Positions 39,559 through 49,463 are shown, counted from the stretch's first letter. The stretch: DNA of 64,000 bases from DAOVXM01 sp963746255 (GCA_963746255.1 CAVVAJ010000009.1:124001-188000); one strand, 5' to 3'. Program-made: numbers and translations. The notes: generated by a model not told the origin, from the letters alone.

Positions 39559-42093
39559 ATGAACATACAAAAGCCTGCGGAGTTGAGTCCAGACGAGCTC
39601 TACCGGGAATGTGATCCAGAAACTTTACAATTTGAAGATACAAATAGCTTGCCGGATCTGGAGGAAGTTCTCGGACAACCACGTGCTCTGCGCGCCCTCG
39701 AGCTTGGTAGTGGCGTCCCTGGGCATGGATTTAATACATTTGTCCTTGGCCAACCCGGTTCTGGACGTACAACGCTCAGCCGGGAGTATCTCGAGCGAAA
39801 AGCAACAAATCAGCCAGTACCTAGTGATTGGTGCTATGTAAATAATTTTGAAGACCCACGCTATCCTATTGTCCTGGAAATGCCACCAGGGAATGCACCA
39901 AGACTCCACAGCGAAATCAAAAACGTTATCGAACGCTGTCAGGTCGAGATTGACAGGATTTTCAAGACTGATGAATATAAGAATGAACATGATGGACTGC
40001 TAACCGAACTCAAAAAAGCCCAAGAAGCTGAGTTCATCAAACTGCAAGAGCATGTCGAGAGTAACAATTTCATGATTGCACGAACTTCTTTTGGTTTTGT
40101 CTTGGTGCCAGCCGTCCATGGTAAACCCCTCAAACCCGTGGAAATCGAAAAATTATCACCAAAACAGCAAAAAAAGTTAAACGACCTCCAAGAGAAGCTC
40201 GGTATTGAAGTCGAAAGGACATTAACCATCAGCCGCGAGCATGAAGATCGCACCAACCAGCTTTTGTGGGATTTAAATGAGCGCACGGTTTTCTTTGTTC
40301 TTGAACCTGTCCTAAAGCCACTATATAAGAAATATCGAAAACACCCCCGTTTGTTAGCTCATTTGGAAGGCTTAAAGCGTGATATTGTTGATAACCAGGA
40401 AAAGTTCCGGACAGAGAGCCCTCCCAGTCCTGTTCTGCCCGGGTTATCCTCCAACACCGAAAAGTGGCTCCAGCGCTATGATGTGAATGTCTTGGTAGAT
40501 AATGGGGAATTGCACGGTGCTCCTGTTGTGGTTGAGAATCACCCATCATATGGCAATCTACTTGGCCGAATTGAGCATGAAGTTGCCATGGGTGCAAGCC
40601 GAACTGACTTCACTATGATTCGCCCGGGAGCTTTGCACAGGGCTAATGGGGGATTCCTCATCATCCCCGCGCGCGACCTGCTGATAAACCCCTATGCCTG
40701 GGAGGGGCTAAAGCGCGTTCTACGTGAAGGAGATGTAAGGATTGTAGAGCTAGCAGACCAGCTCGGCGTGGTTAGTACGATCACACTCGAACCAGAACCA
40801 ATACCCCTCCAAATCAAAATTGTTTTAATCGGCACGCCTTTGCTGTATTTCAAGCTGCGTTCCCTGGATGAAGATTTTACGAAATTATTTAAAGTACGCG
40901 CCGATTTCACGAACAAGATGATCCGGTCACCAGAGACAGAATTGGAGTATGGATTGTTTGTAGGGTCAGTCGTGGAAGATAACAAGCTGCCCCCTTTCGA
41001 CCGGACTGCTGTCGCGAGAATAATCGAGTACAGCTCTCGTCTAGCTGAAGATCAAACCAGATTAACCACCCGCTTTGGAAAAATCGCTGATATCATTCGC
41101 GAATCCGCCTTTTGGGCAACATATCAACCAGAAAACGAACAAAAGGACGCACCACCTGCTGAGGAAAAGCTGGTAAATGCGGCCGACGTCCAGCAAGCGA
41201 TCGTTGAAAGCATCTACCGCAGCGACCTAATTGTGGAGCGACTGCAGGAAATGATAGGAGACGGCACGCTCATGATCGATGTCACTGGGGTTCAAGTTGG
41301 ACAGATCAATGCCCTATCCATCATGCTCCTTGCTGATCTCGCTTTTGGAAAGCCCAGCCGGGTTACGGCATCTGCTTATGTGGGGCGAACCGGCATAATC
41401 GATATCGAACGGCAGGCCAATCTAGGTGGACCGGTGCACACAAAAGGGATATTAATCCTCAATGGCGTTCTAGGTCGGCTGTATGGGCAGAAGCGTTCAT
41501 TAAGCTTGTCGGCAAATATTACATTCGAGCAGAGCTACGACAGTGTTGAAGGTGATAGTGCATCTGCAGCAGAATTACTGGCGCTATTATCGGCTGTTGC
41601 GGATATCCCACTCCGCCAAGATCGAGCCATAACCGGCTCAATTAACCAGCAAGGTCAGATTCAAGCGATTGGCAGCGTTAATGAGAAAATCGAGGGTTTT
41701 TTCCTAACCTGCAAGACGTTCGGGTTGACTGGCGAACAAGGTGTAGTAATTCCAAAAAGTAACAGTAAGCAGTTAATGCTGAATCGGGATGTGGTAGAGG
41801 CCGTCAGAAGAAGCGAATTTCATATCTGGCCCATTACAACAATTGATGAGGCCATAACACTGTTTTCCGATATGGACCCAGGCAAACTGCAAGATGATGG
41901 GAGCTACTCTGCGGATAGCTTTCACCAACGCGTTGTCGAGCGATTCGAGGAGTTTGCTGAGCTTGAAGACAAGAAGAAAAACGATCAACCCGATCCTTCA
42001 AAATCAGCTAATCAAGGGATCAAAGATCAAGAAGAAAAGGATGAGATTGGAGAAGACGACGGTACGACAGCTACTCCTACTTTTGGGAGATAA
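39559..42093 (+). CDS. Lon-related AAA+ protease (AAA_32/Lon_C type)
   Basis: 844 residues. The N-terminal ATPase has Walker A GQPGSGRTTLS, where arginine stands for lysine as is common in this branch, followed by a helical charged insert (~120-290). The C-terminal Lon protease domain has the dyad S667 in EGDSASAAELLAL and K710 in NEKIEGFF; the 43-residue spacing equals that of Lon. A charged tail ends the protein. It degrades damaged or regulatory proteins in the cytoplasm; targets are unknown. The ATG at 39559 with GGAAGGGG is preferred over 39544. Confidence 0.92.
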   Translation: MNIQKPAELSPDELYRECDPETLQFEDTNSLPDLEEVLGQPRALRALELGSGVPGHGFNTFVLGQPGSGRTTLSREYLERKATNQPVPSDWCYVNNFEDPRYPIVLEMPPGNAPRLHSEIKNVIERCQVEIDRIFKTDEYKNEHDGLLTELKKAQEAEFIKLQEHVESNNFMIARTSFGFVLVPAVHGKPLKPVEIEKLSPKQQKKLNDLQEKLGIEVERTLTISREHEDRTNQLLWDLNERTVFFVLEPVLKPLYKKYRKHPRLLAHLEGLKRDIVDNQEKFRTESPPSPVLPGLSSNTEKWLQRYDVNVLVDNGELHGAPVVVENHPSYGNLLGRIEHEVAMGASRTDFTMIRPGALHRANGGFLIIPARDLLINPYAWEGLKRVLREGDVRIVELADQLGVVSTITLEPEPIPLQIKIVLIGTPLLYFKLRSLDEDFTKLFKVRADFTNKMIRSPETELEYGLFVGSVVEDNKLPPFDRTAVARIIEYSSRLAEDQTRLTTRFGKIADIIRESAFWATYQPENEQKDAPPAEEKLVNAADVQQAIVESIYRSDLIVERLQEMIGDGTLMIDVTGVQVGQINALSIMLLADLAFGKPSRVTASAYVGRTGIIDIERQANLGGPVHTKGILILNGVLGRLYGQKRSLSLSANITFEQSYDSVEGDSASAAELLALLSAVADIPLRQDRAITGSINQQGQIQAIGSVNEKIEGFFLTCKTFGLTGEQGVVIPKSNSKQLMLNRDVVEAVRRSEFHIWPITTIDEAITLFSDMDPGKLQDDGSYSADSFHQRVVERFEEFAELEDKKKNDQPDPSKSANQGIKDQEEKDEIGEDDGTTATPTFGR

Positions 42094-42202
42094 TTGCACA
42101 CTTAAGTCTTGATCTCAAATTGTGTGTTCCAGTAGATTTACGGGTTTTTTTGATGATCCAAAAGAAAGGTCGTAGTACGCAGCTTAATGAGGTGCTAGAG
42201 AA

Positions 42203-43138
42203 ATGTTAAAGATAGCATTGATGATTGAAGGGCAAATGGGATTGAATTGGAGCCGCTGGAAAAGAATCGCCACAGCAGTGGAAGAGATGGGGTTCGCCGG
42301 TCTATACCGGTCAGACCATTACACAAACCCAGAACCACCGGATATGGATTCACTCGAGTTGTGGGCCTCGCTAACCTGGTTAGCATCACATTCTAGCAGC
42401 ATCGAATTCGGTCCGCTTGTATCACCAGTATCATTTCGCGATCCAACGATGACAGCTCGGATGGCTGGTTCCGTCGATGATCTGTCTGGAGGCAGATTGG
42501 TACTTGGTCTCGGTGCGGGATGGCAAGAACGGGAGCATAGAAACTTCGGTTGGCTGCTCGGGGATATGCAGGAGCGGTTCGACCGCTTTGAAGAAGGTCT
42601 CACAGTCATCACCCAATTGCTGCGGAGCGACCAACCAATCACATACTCAGGCAACTACTACCAACTTCATGAGGCGATATTACTCCCCAGACCACAACGT
42701 CCAGGAGGTCCAACAATCCTGATTGGGGGTAATGGTCCTAAAAGAACGCTACCCCTCGTAGCGAAATTCGCGGATGAATGGAACGGAGTTTTTATACCCT
42801 CTGAGAAATATGCTGCCACAAATGCTTTGCTCAACGATATGCTTTCAGAGGCTGACCGGGATCCTGGAGATGTGAAACGTTCGCTAATGACCAATCTTGT
42901 GTTTGGGCGGACAGATCAGGAAGTAAATAGTCTGATCCAGCAGGGAGTTTTCGGAATTACGTCTAAATCTGGGCTGCAAGAGCACGGCATCATCACCGGT
43001 ACGGCAAGCGAGGTAATCGACCAGCTAGGTGAATTCACAGTAGCAGGTGTAGAAAAAATCATGCTCCAATGGTTGGATATAGATGCAATTGACCGCTTAG
43101 AAGCATTTGCACGAGAAGTGTTAGATATATATCATTGA
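42203..43138 (+). CDS. LLM-class flavin/F420-dependent oxidoreductase
   Basis: A 311-residue luciferase-like TIM-barrel protein with LYRSDHY near the N-terminus, DDLSGGRLVLGLGAGWQEREHRN, LLPRPQ and IGGNGPKRTLPLVAKFADEWN. Such enzymes use FMN or F420; the cofactor and substrate cannot be read here. Confidence 0.87.
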   Translation: MLKIALMIEGQMGLNWSRWKRIATAVEEMGFAGLYRSDHYTNPEPPDMDSLELWASLTWLASHSSSIEFGPLVSPVSFRDPTMTARMAGSVDDLSGGRLVLGLGAGWQEREHRNFGWLLGDMQERFDRFEEGLTVITQLLRSDQPITYSGNYYQLHEAILLPRPQRPGGPTILIGGNGPKRTLPLVAKFADEWNGVFIPSEKYAATNALLNDMLSEADRDPGDVKRSLMTNLVFGRTDQEVNSLIQQGVFGITSKSGLQEHGIITGTASEVIDQLGEFTVAGVEKIMLQWLDIDAIDRLEAFAREVLDIYH

Positions 43139-43291
43139 TAAAATAAACACGCGAAAACTGCCGGACCCTCAGATAGTGATAGAATGTATGGGTTGTCAAA
43201 CGCCAAGATTTGGGAGATGGTTTTGATTCGGTGTGTGTAATCCTACATACCAATGACAAATGCAGAACCATCTGTATACAGAGCTTAGAAT

Positions 43292-43960
43292 ATGAAAAAA
43301 ACATTAGCCATATCGATCTTTGGGATCGCATTGCTGACAATTTTAGGATGCAGTTTGTTTAACGGGGTCAGTGAGCGCTTATCGAATACAAAAGCCACCG
43401 TTGATGATGTGGCGACTAAGGTTGAACAGGGGCGAAATCTAGTTGGCACCGCGCAAGGAGTCGCTACTCAGATTGGGGAAAGCAGCTTCCTAGAGACGGT
43501 GCAAAATTTAGCCACAGAAGTGGACGAATCTGGAATTCTAGCAACCATCCAAGCGGTTGCGACTGAACAGGGCCCGGTTATTCTTGGTACTGTTCAAGCC
43601 CTCGCAACCCAAGAAGGTCCGGCTTTTATCGCCACTGCACAAGCCATAGCGACCGAGCTCTCAGAAAGTCAAGGGTCGCTTCCAGAAGATATCCCTTTGA
43701 TCGATGGCAGCCTAGAACAGTTTGTGGCAAATTCGCAGATCATCTCATACCAAACGGCCATCCCTTTCATCAATGTGGTTGATTTCTATCGAATCGAGAT
43801 GCCCTTAAATGAGTGGCTCGAACAAGAAAACAGCTCGTTTGTGGCTGAGAATACTGCAGTTTTAATATTCAATAATAACAATCGCTCTGCCACGGTTACG
43901 CTCTCCACCAACCCTTTAAACGATCACACCATCGTTTTGATCACCGTCCAAAGCAAGTAG
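43292..43960 (+). CDS. Lipoprotein with five tandem helical repeats
   Basis: A 222-residue protein beginning with a lipoprotein signal (MKKTLAISIFGIALLTILGC); C20 would carry the lipid. Residues 50-126 are five tandem ~15-16-residue repeats with consensus L-x-T-(A/V/I)-Q-x-(V/L/I)-A-T-(E/Q), predicted as amphipathic helices. A β-rich C-terminal domain of ~95 residues follows, which I do not recognise. It stands directly before the acyl-CoA synthetase gene (8-base gap), so they may share a transcript. It probably acts outside the membrane; function unknown. Confidence 0.75.
   Translation: MKKTLAISIFGIALLTILGCSLFNGVSERLSNTKATVDDVATKVEQGRNLVGTAQGVATQIGESSFLETVQNLATEVDESGILATIQAVATEQGPVILGTVQALATQEGPAFIATAQAIATELSESQGSLPEDIPLIDGSLEQFVANSQIISYQTAIPFINVVDFYRIEMPLNEWLEQENSSFVAENTAVLIFNNNNRSATVTLSTNPLNDHTIVLITVQSK
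43439..43669 (+). repeat. Five coding tandem repeats in the lipoprotein gene
   Basis: The units start at codons 50, 67, 83, 98 and 113 and are 14-17 codons long. The protein motif is kept (TAQGVAT, TVQNLAT, TIQAVAT, TVQALAT, TAQAIAT) while the bases differ, so the duplication is old and selected. Confidence 0.8.
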
Positions 43961-43968
43961 AGAACGTT

Positions 43969-46074
43969 ATGTTACAAAACTTTTTTGAACCAGCGTCAGT
44001 TGCTGTCATCGGAGCTTCCACCACTCCTGTAAAACTCGGGCACGCCGTTTTGAGGAACCTGGTTGAAGGTGGCTATTCGAAACGGGGTATTGTATACCCG
44101 ATCAACCCCAAAGCAAATGAGATCCTTGGGCTAAAAGCCTATCCATCCGTCCTAGATGTGGCAGATCCAATTGATTTGGCTGTAATCGTAATCCCATACC
44201 CATACGTCCCGGATGCTCTACGAATATGCGGCCAGAAAGGCATTCCGGCAGCCATCGTGATCAGCGCTGGTTTCCGTGAAGCTGGTATGGAGGGATTAGA
44301 GCGCGAGCGAGAACTGATTGAGATAGCGCGAGAATTTAACATCCGCATCGTCGGCCCTAACTGCCTTGGGATCATCGATACATTTACGCCCTTGAACGCA
44401 TCATTTGCAGCCGGCACTCCCCCATCAGGACCGATGGCATTTATGTCGCAATCGGGTGCACTGGGGACTGCGGTTCTGGATATCGCCCTCGCAGGACGCT
44501 TAGGCCTTTCAAAATTCGTCAGTCTGGGCAACAAAGCTGATGTCAGTGAAACAGACTTACTAAAGTCATGGTCAGATGATGAAAATTCCCGCGTGATCAT
44601 GATCTACAGTGAGGGATTGCCTAACGGGCAAGAATTCATCCAAATTGCGCGCGATGTTGCACAGAAGAAACCAATCATTGCGATCAAATCTGGGGTAACA
44701 CAATCGGGTTCACGCGCAGTCTCATCACATACAGGATCCCTGGCGGGCTCGGAACAAGCTTACCAAGCCGCTTTCCAACAGGCAGGCATCTTGAGAGCGG
44801 AATCGATGGAATCACTTTTCGATATCGCCTTAGCGAACGGTTATCAGCCCGAAATTATGGGAGACCGAATTGCGATTATTACCAACGCCGGAGGTCCGGG
44901 AATCCTGGCAACAGACGCTCTAGAGCGGGCAGGAATGACCATTGCCCGGTTTGATTACCAGACGATCCATAACTTGGAACAGTTTTTGCCTGACGCAGCA
45001 AGTGCTGCCAATCCAGTAGATGTGCTTGGTGATGCACGCGTGGACCGCTTTCGTTTTGCTTTGGAAACGGTCGCTAAAGATCGCCATGTCGATGGATTAT
45101 TGGTTGTACTCACGCCACAAGCCATGACTGAAATCGAAGAAACTGCTCACGCAATTGGAGAGCTATCGCGCAGCATCGATAAACCTATCTTGAGCTGTTT
45201 TATGGGAGAAGCCCGGGTCAATTCAGGTATCGCGATCCTTACATCATACGGAGTACCAAATTATCCATTCCCCGAACGTGCAGGGCTAGCTTTCCGTTCG
45301 ATGTTCGAATACAAAGAAATCCGCTCGCGCCCCCCTGCAGAATACGTTACCTTCGAAGTAGATCGAAAATCTGTGACTAATTTATTCCAGCGTGTTTTAG
45401 CAGAAGGTCGCGTTTCAATCGGGGATGCTGAAGCACGTTCAATATTGACATCGTACGGACTCCGTATCCCGCAATCGGAAGTCGCAGAAACAGCCGAGCG
45501 AGCCGTTGAAATCGCGGGACAGATTGGATTCCCGGTCGTCTTAAAAATTGCCTCACCTGATATCCTGCATAAAACGGATGTCGGGGGTGTCAAGGTTGGA
45601 TTAAGCAATGCCGAAGCCGTACGAGATGCTTTCGAGCTGATGGTTTACCGGGCACAACGCTATATACCTGAGGCACGTATCTGGGGCTGCCTGGTACAAG
45701 AAATGGTTCCATCCGGTGGTTTAGAGGTCTTGGTCGGCATGAACCGCGACCCGCAATTCGGGCCCCTAGTGACTTTCGGACTAGGCGGTATCTACGTTGA
45801 GACTCTGAAAGATGTCACATTCAGGATAGCCCCGTTCTCCCGGCTGGAAGCAGAGCAAATGTTAGGAGAGATTCGCGCCCATGCATTGCTGGATGGCGTC
45901 AGGGGGCAACCCGGAGTTGATAAAAACGCGATTGTGGATTGCCTATTGCGGATCGGTCAGTTCGTACAAGATTTCCCGAACATCGCCGAGGTCGACATTA
46001 ACCCCCTGATGGTATACCCAGGTTCCCAAGGGGCAATTGCGATTGACATGCGACTGGTATTGGACCAACCATAG
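43969..46074 (+). CDS. Acyl-CoA synthetase (ADP/NDP-forming), fused α and β subunits
   Basis: A 701-residue single-chain acetyl-CoA synthetase of the ADP-forming type. It has the CoA-binding domain (SVAVIGASTTPVKLGHAVLRNL), the ligase domain with the phospho-histidine H254 in SSHTGSLAG, and a C-terminal ATP-grasp domain (GFPVVLKIASPDILHKTDVGGV, NPLMV). It can make ATP from acetyl-CoA or other acyl-CoA plus ADP and phosphate. The DRTGG protein follows 46 bases later. Confidence 0.92.
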   Translation: MLQNFFEPASVAVIGASTTPVKLGHAVLRNLVEGGYSKRGIVYPINPKANEILGLKAYPSVLDVADPIDLAVIVIPYPYVPDALRICGQKGIPAAIVISAGFREAGMEGLERERELIEIAREFNIRIVGPNCLGIIDTFTPLNASFAAGTPPSGPMAFMSQSGALGTAVLDIALAGRLGLSKFVSLGNKADVSETDLLKSWSDDENSRVIMIYSEGLPNGQEFIQIARDVAQKKPIIAIKSGVTQSGSRAVSSHTGSLAGSEQAYQAAFQQAGILRAESMESLFDIALANGYQPEIMGDRIAIITNAGGPGILATDALERAGMTIARFDYQTIHNLEQFLPDAASAANPVDVLGDARVDRFRFALETVAKDRHVDGLLVVLTPQAMTEIEETAHAIGELSRSIDKPILSCFMGEARVNSGIAILTSYGVPNYPFPERAGLAFRSMFEYKEIRSRPPAEYVTFEVDRKSVTNLFQRVLAEGRVSIGDAEARSILTSYGLRIPQSEVAETAERAVEIAGQIGFPVVLKIASPDILHKTDVGGVKVGLSNAEAVRDAFELMVYRAQRYIPEARIWGCLVQEMVPSGGLEVLVGMNRDPQFGPLVTFGLGGIYVETLKDVTFRIAPFSRLEAEQMLGEIRAHALLDGVRGQPGVDKNAIVDCLLRIGQFVQDFPNIAEVDINPLMVYPGSQGAIAIDMRLVLDQP

Positions 46075-46120
46075 CAAATAAATCTAATGGAAATCACCTG
46101 CAATTAACGGAGAAAATGGT

Positions 46121-47194
46121 ATGAATTCTATTTATATAACCTCTGTTGAGCGGTATTCTGGCAAAACCGCTACATGTCTCGCATTGGGGAAAAGATTAAT
46201 TGCCGATGGGTACAAGCCCGGATATCTAAAGCCGCTGAGTATGCAGCCGTATATGATCGGCGGGAAAATCGCCGATGAAGATGCTGTATTTGTAAAGGAA
46301 ATTCTTGGGCTTGATGTACAACCCTGGGATATATCCCCAGTTGTCGTAACCCCTGAATTCTTGCGCGAGCGCCTGCTGGGAAAAGAGGATTTTAACCTGA
46401 TGAGCAAGGTCCAGGCAGCCGCCGAGGCTTCTAGTGCTGGAAAGGATATTTTAATACTCGAGGGTGGGGCAAGTATGCGTGAGGGGTATGCGGTTGGATT
46501 ACCAACCCTGAATGTCGCCGAAGAATTGTGCACCAATGTACTGGCCTTGATCAAATACCGCGACGAGGTCAGGGTTCTCGATGACACATTGGCTGCCCGC
46601 AAACGGCTAGGTGATTTGCTGTGCGGAATCATTATTAATCGAGTGCCAAATGATGCGATCGAATTTGTGCACAACACGGTAGTGCCCTATATCGAAAATC
46701 TTGGTCTGCCAGTTTACGGTGTACTGCACGAAAAACGTGGGTTAGAAGCATTGACCGTGAACGAAATCGCTCAGGTTCTCGAAGCGAGAATTCTTACCAA
46801 AGATACAAATCTCGATGCATTGGTTGAGACACTTACTGTGGGCGCGATGACCGCTGAAGCGGCATTAAGCCGGTTCCGAAAACAAATCAATAAAGCAGTG
46901 ATTACCGGTGGAGACCGAACGGATATCCAGCTAGCCGCACTCGAAACCTCAACTACTGCTTTAATCTTAACCGGCAACCTACACCCAAGCCCGTTAATTA
47001 TCAAACAAGCAGAAGAGTTCAACGTCGCAGTTCTGCTGGTCCCGAACAACACAATGGAGACGATTGAATCACTAGAAGGCATTTTTGGGAAAACACGTCT
47101 CGGGCAATCAGCAAAATTAGCGCAATTTGAAGCACTATTTAATGAACATGTTGATATTCCCAGGCTTTATAAATGCTTGGGGATTTCAGAGTAA
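46121..47194 (+). CDS. BioD-like/DRTGG-domain phosphotransacetylase-family protein
   Basis: A 357-residue protein. Residues 1-210 are a dethiobiotin-synthetase-like P-loop domain (ITSVERYSGKTATCLALG, LILEGG). Residues ~215-330 are a DRTGG-type domain (RFRKQINKAVITGGDRTDIQLAALET). This is the N-terminal part of long phosphotransacetylases without the catalytic PTA_PTB domain. Its place right after the ADP-forming synthetase is common and suggests a regulatory or sensing part in acetate metabolism, which is inference. Confidence 0.85.
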   Translation: MNSIYITSVERYSGKTATCLALGKRLIADGYKPGYLKPLSMQPYMIGGKIADEDAVFVKEILGLDVQPWDISPVVVTPEFLRERLLGKEDFNLMSKVQAAAEASSAGKDILILEGGASMREGYAVGLPTLNVAEELCTNVLALIKYRDEVRVLDDTLAARKRLGDLLCGIIINRVPNDAIEFVHNTVVPYIENLGLPVYGVLHEKRGLEALTVNEIAQVLEARILTKDTNLDALVETLTVGAMTAEAALSRFRKQINKAVITGGDRTDIQLAALETSTTALILTGNLHPSPLIIKQAEEFNVAVLLVPNNTMETIESLEGIFGKTRLGQSAKLAQFEALFNEHVDIPRLYKCLGISE

Positions 47195-47331
47195 AGAGGA
47201 ATCTGGAACTGTATTCGAGATGGCTAATCGCTGTAACAAGAAGGAGATTTAGTACAATATTCCTTTCCTTCAGCTGCTGACAACACGCGATACAATGCCA
47301 AATCCTTGCCTGAACCACACCATTCAAGTAA

Positions 47332-48246
47332 GTGTCTCTGCATATTTACTATTCCGATGTGTTCAGTTTTCCACTGCCGGAAAATCTTCGGTTCCCTGGA
47401 TCAAAATACTCCCTTCTTCGTAAAAGAATTGCTGCTGTATTCCCCGATCAATTGCACAACTTGATACTCTCCCCAGCTGCATCAGATCAGGAATTGCTTC
47501 TGGTTCACGACGATGAATACTCAACCAAAGTTTTGTTTGGTAATCTGAGCCCAAAGGAGGTCCGGCGGATCGGGTTCCATTGGTATCAAGAACTCTTAAC
47601 CCGCCCCCGGCATTCTGTCGGGGGGACCATCGCGGCGTTCCGTCAGGTGCTGCATCGTGGAGGAATCGCATTTAACATTGCTGGCGGGACACACCACGCC
47701 TTCCATGATAGCGGGGTAGGATTTTGCATCTTTAACGATGTCGCAGTTGCGGCCCGGGTCGACCAATCCGAACTATTGGCACATAATATATTAATCCTTG
47801 ATCATGATGTCCATCAAGGAAATGGAACCGTGGCCACATTTGCGGGGGACCGATCAGTTTTTACGGTTTCAGTCCATAACGGTAAGAATTTCCCCTTTCA
47901 CAAGGAATGCTCAAGCCTGGATATCGCGCTACTAGATGGTGCAAAAGATGCAGAATATTTGAACGCAGTCAAACTCGGGCTTACAAGTGCACTCGAGGCA
48001 TTTTTTCCAGAACTGGTCATTTATCTGGTAGGTACAGACCCATACAACTGCGACAAATTAGGGCGGCTTAATGTAAGTAAAACCGGATTGGCGGCATGTG
48101 ACGAGTTTGTATTTTCACTTCTCGCAAATCCAAAGATACCCGTAGAGGTCGTTTTAGCAGGCAGGTATGCCCGGGATATTCGCGACACAGTCGATATTCA
48201 TCTAAAAACCGTGGAAAGCGCACACAGTCATATTTGGCATAGTTAA
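47332..48246 (+). CDS. Histone-deacetylase-superfamily hydrolase
   Basis: A 304-residue zinc hydrolase of the arginase/deacetylase fold. GGTHHAFHDSGVGFCIFNDVAVAA, the zinc ligands in LDHDVHQGNGT and the third Asp region GTDPYNCDKLGRLNVS are all present. Bacterial members deacetylate acetylpolyamines, acetoin-related compounds or proteins. The GTG at 47332 is the likely start; no good ribosome site is seen. Confidence 0.9.
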   Translation: MSLHIYYSDVFSFPLPENLRFPGSKYSLLRKRIAAVFPDQLHNLILSPAASDQELLLVHDDEYSTKVLFGNLSPKEVRRIGFHWYQELLTRPRHSVGGTIAAFRQVLHRGGIAFNIAGGTHHAFHDSGVGFCIFNDVAVAARVDQSELLAHNILILDHDVHQGNGTVATFAGDRSVFTVSVHNGKNFPFHKECSSLDIALLDGAKDAEYLNAVKLGLTSALEAFFPELVIYLVGTDPYNCDKLGRLNVSKTGLAACDEFVFSLLANPKIPVEVVLAGRYARDIRDTVDIHLKTVESAHSHIWHS

Positions 48247-48605
48247 CGCATCCTGAAGTGATGGTCACAGCCTGCCTCAGAGCAAACTGTTTTATACTAG
48301 GTGATCCAGCGTTGTTAATTCGCTCCTATCAGTGAGTGGTTTACTATATTACCGAGTGAAATGAATACTGCTTAAATATTGTTAGACTACTCTCCCCCTC
48401 ATAAGACTGAGTTTCACAATTAATTTTTCCACAAGTTCTATTTTGCCTGTATCAAAAATTCACCTTGATGGCAGCAACCGCGCTGATCCTGGGTTTTCAG
48501 CGCGACGTATTGCCATCTCCCCCGTATATATGATTAAGGACAGTCATTTTCACAAGACTTATGGTGTCGCCAGATATAAGTTTCTACAATATTAGGAGGA
48601 GAAAA
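48247..48605. other. Non-coding region before pspC
   Basis: 359 bases without a gene. It contains the two-tier hairpin at 48467-48517 and the pspC ribosome site (AGGAGGAG). Confidence 0.6.
48467..48517. ncRNA. Candidate structured RNA element (two stacked stems)
   Basis: An outer 7-bp stem (48467-48473 with 48511-48517) and an inner 7-bp stem (48480-48486 with 48497-48503) are separated by internal loops of 6 and 7 bases and closed by a 10-base loop. It lies 88 bases before pspC. No T tract follows. Confidence 0.4.
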
Positions 48606-48800
48606 ATGTCAACAGCCAGACAGCCCCTGCGAAGATCGCGCACAAAGAGAATATTGGTTGGTGTCTGCGGTGGATTAGGTGAATTCTTTGGGATCAACCC
48701 GCTCTGGTTCCGCCTGGGATTAATACTAACGCTGCTGCCAGGTGGTGTGCCAGGGATCTTACTTTATATCTTACTGTGGATCATCATCCCCAGTGAGTAG
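48606..48800 (+). CDS. PspC-domain small membrane protein
   Basis: 64 residues with the PspC signature: RSRTKRILVGVCGGLGEFFGI then a Leu/Ile-rich membrane segment ending LLWIIIPSE. PspC proteins take part in the envelope-stress (phage shock) response. The start ATG at 48606 has AGGAGGAG at ideal distance. A terminator follows. Confidence 0.92.
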   Translation: MSTARQPLRRSRTKRILVGVCGGLGEFFGINPLWFRLGLILTLLPGGVPGILLYILLWIIIPSE

Positions 48801-48835
48801 TGACAAATCGAAACAAAAGACATAACACGCGATTC

Positions 48836-48873
48836 AGCCCATCAATGCTGGACATCGGTGGGCTAGTTTTTAT
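48836..48873 (+). terminator. Rho-independent terminator after pspC
   Basis: An 8-bp stem with one G-T pair (48836-48843 with 48857-48864) is followed by AGTTTTTATA, 36 bases past the stop. Confidence 0.75.
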
Positions 48874-48881
48874 AACAAAAC

Positions 48882-49415
48882 TCATACATTAATTTTTCCG
48901 ACCAACTCTCCATTCAAGTAGACCATATAATTTTCGCCCGATGTGTAATCGCCTATAGGTATGACCGTTTCAAAGGATTGGATCACCTGGATACACATCA
49001 CATCTTCTTCGGTTAATGAATAGAGTTCGATATCGATCTGTTCTGATCCATCATCACGTGTGAGGGTGGCCCGTGGCACATGGCAAGGGGTAGGAAGATC
49101 ACCAGCGACCCGCAGTAGCACCTGGACCGGGTATGATTCCATCAGTACCAGCTCGCTCTCCTTAACCATTACTGGACCAGCAATCATTTCGGCTTCACCC
49201 GCGATGGGGTCTAAAGGCGAGAGAAGTAACGGATCCCGCAGTTCCAGCTCCATCGGTTCAGCTGGCACTTGCTGACCAGCATCATCAATTATTGGCTGGT
49301 TGGTGATTTCGGCTGGTTCTTCCACCGGCGTAGCCGTGGCTTGCACCTCGCCAGCACACCCATACACAGTGAGGCTGGCTATTATTATCCCTAATACGAA
49401 CACTTTGTGATCCAT
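48882..49415 (-). CDS. Predicted lipoprotein of unknown function
   Basis: A 177-residue protein starting at the ATG at 49415 behind GGAGGT. The signal peptide ends in the lipobox LTVYGC (Cys ~20). A low-complexity acidic Pro/Glu stretch follows and then a ~90-residue domain (VLLRVAGDLPTPCHVPRATL, EEDVMCIQVIQSFETVIPI) with two cysteines that may pair. It would sit on the outer face of the membrane. No family is recognised with certainty. Confidence 0.7.
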   Translation of the reverse strand: MDHKVFVLGIIIASLTVYGCAGEVQATATPVEEPAEITNQPIIDDAGQQVPAEPMELELRDPLLLSPLDPIAGEAEMIAGPVMVKESELVLMESYPVQVLLRVAGDLPTPCHVPRATLTRDDGSEQIDIELYSLTEEDVMCIQVIQSFETVIPIGDYTSGENYMVYLNGELVGKINV

Positions 49416-49438
49416 CGTACCTCCACACATCACACGAT

Positions 49439-49463
49439 AGATTGCAGGTTTATCATGCAATCT
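49439..49463. repeat. Inverted repeat upstream of the lipoprotein gene
   Basis: AGATTGCA and TGCAATCT pair around nine bases, 24 bases before the lipoprotein start and 57 bases after the rtcB stop. It has no T tract; an operator or mRNA structure is possible. Confidence 0.4.
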
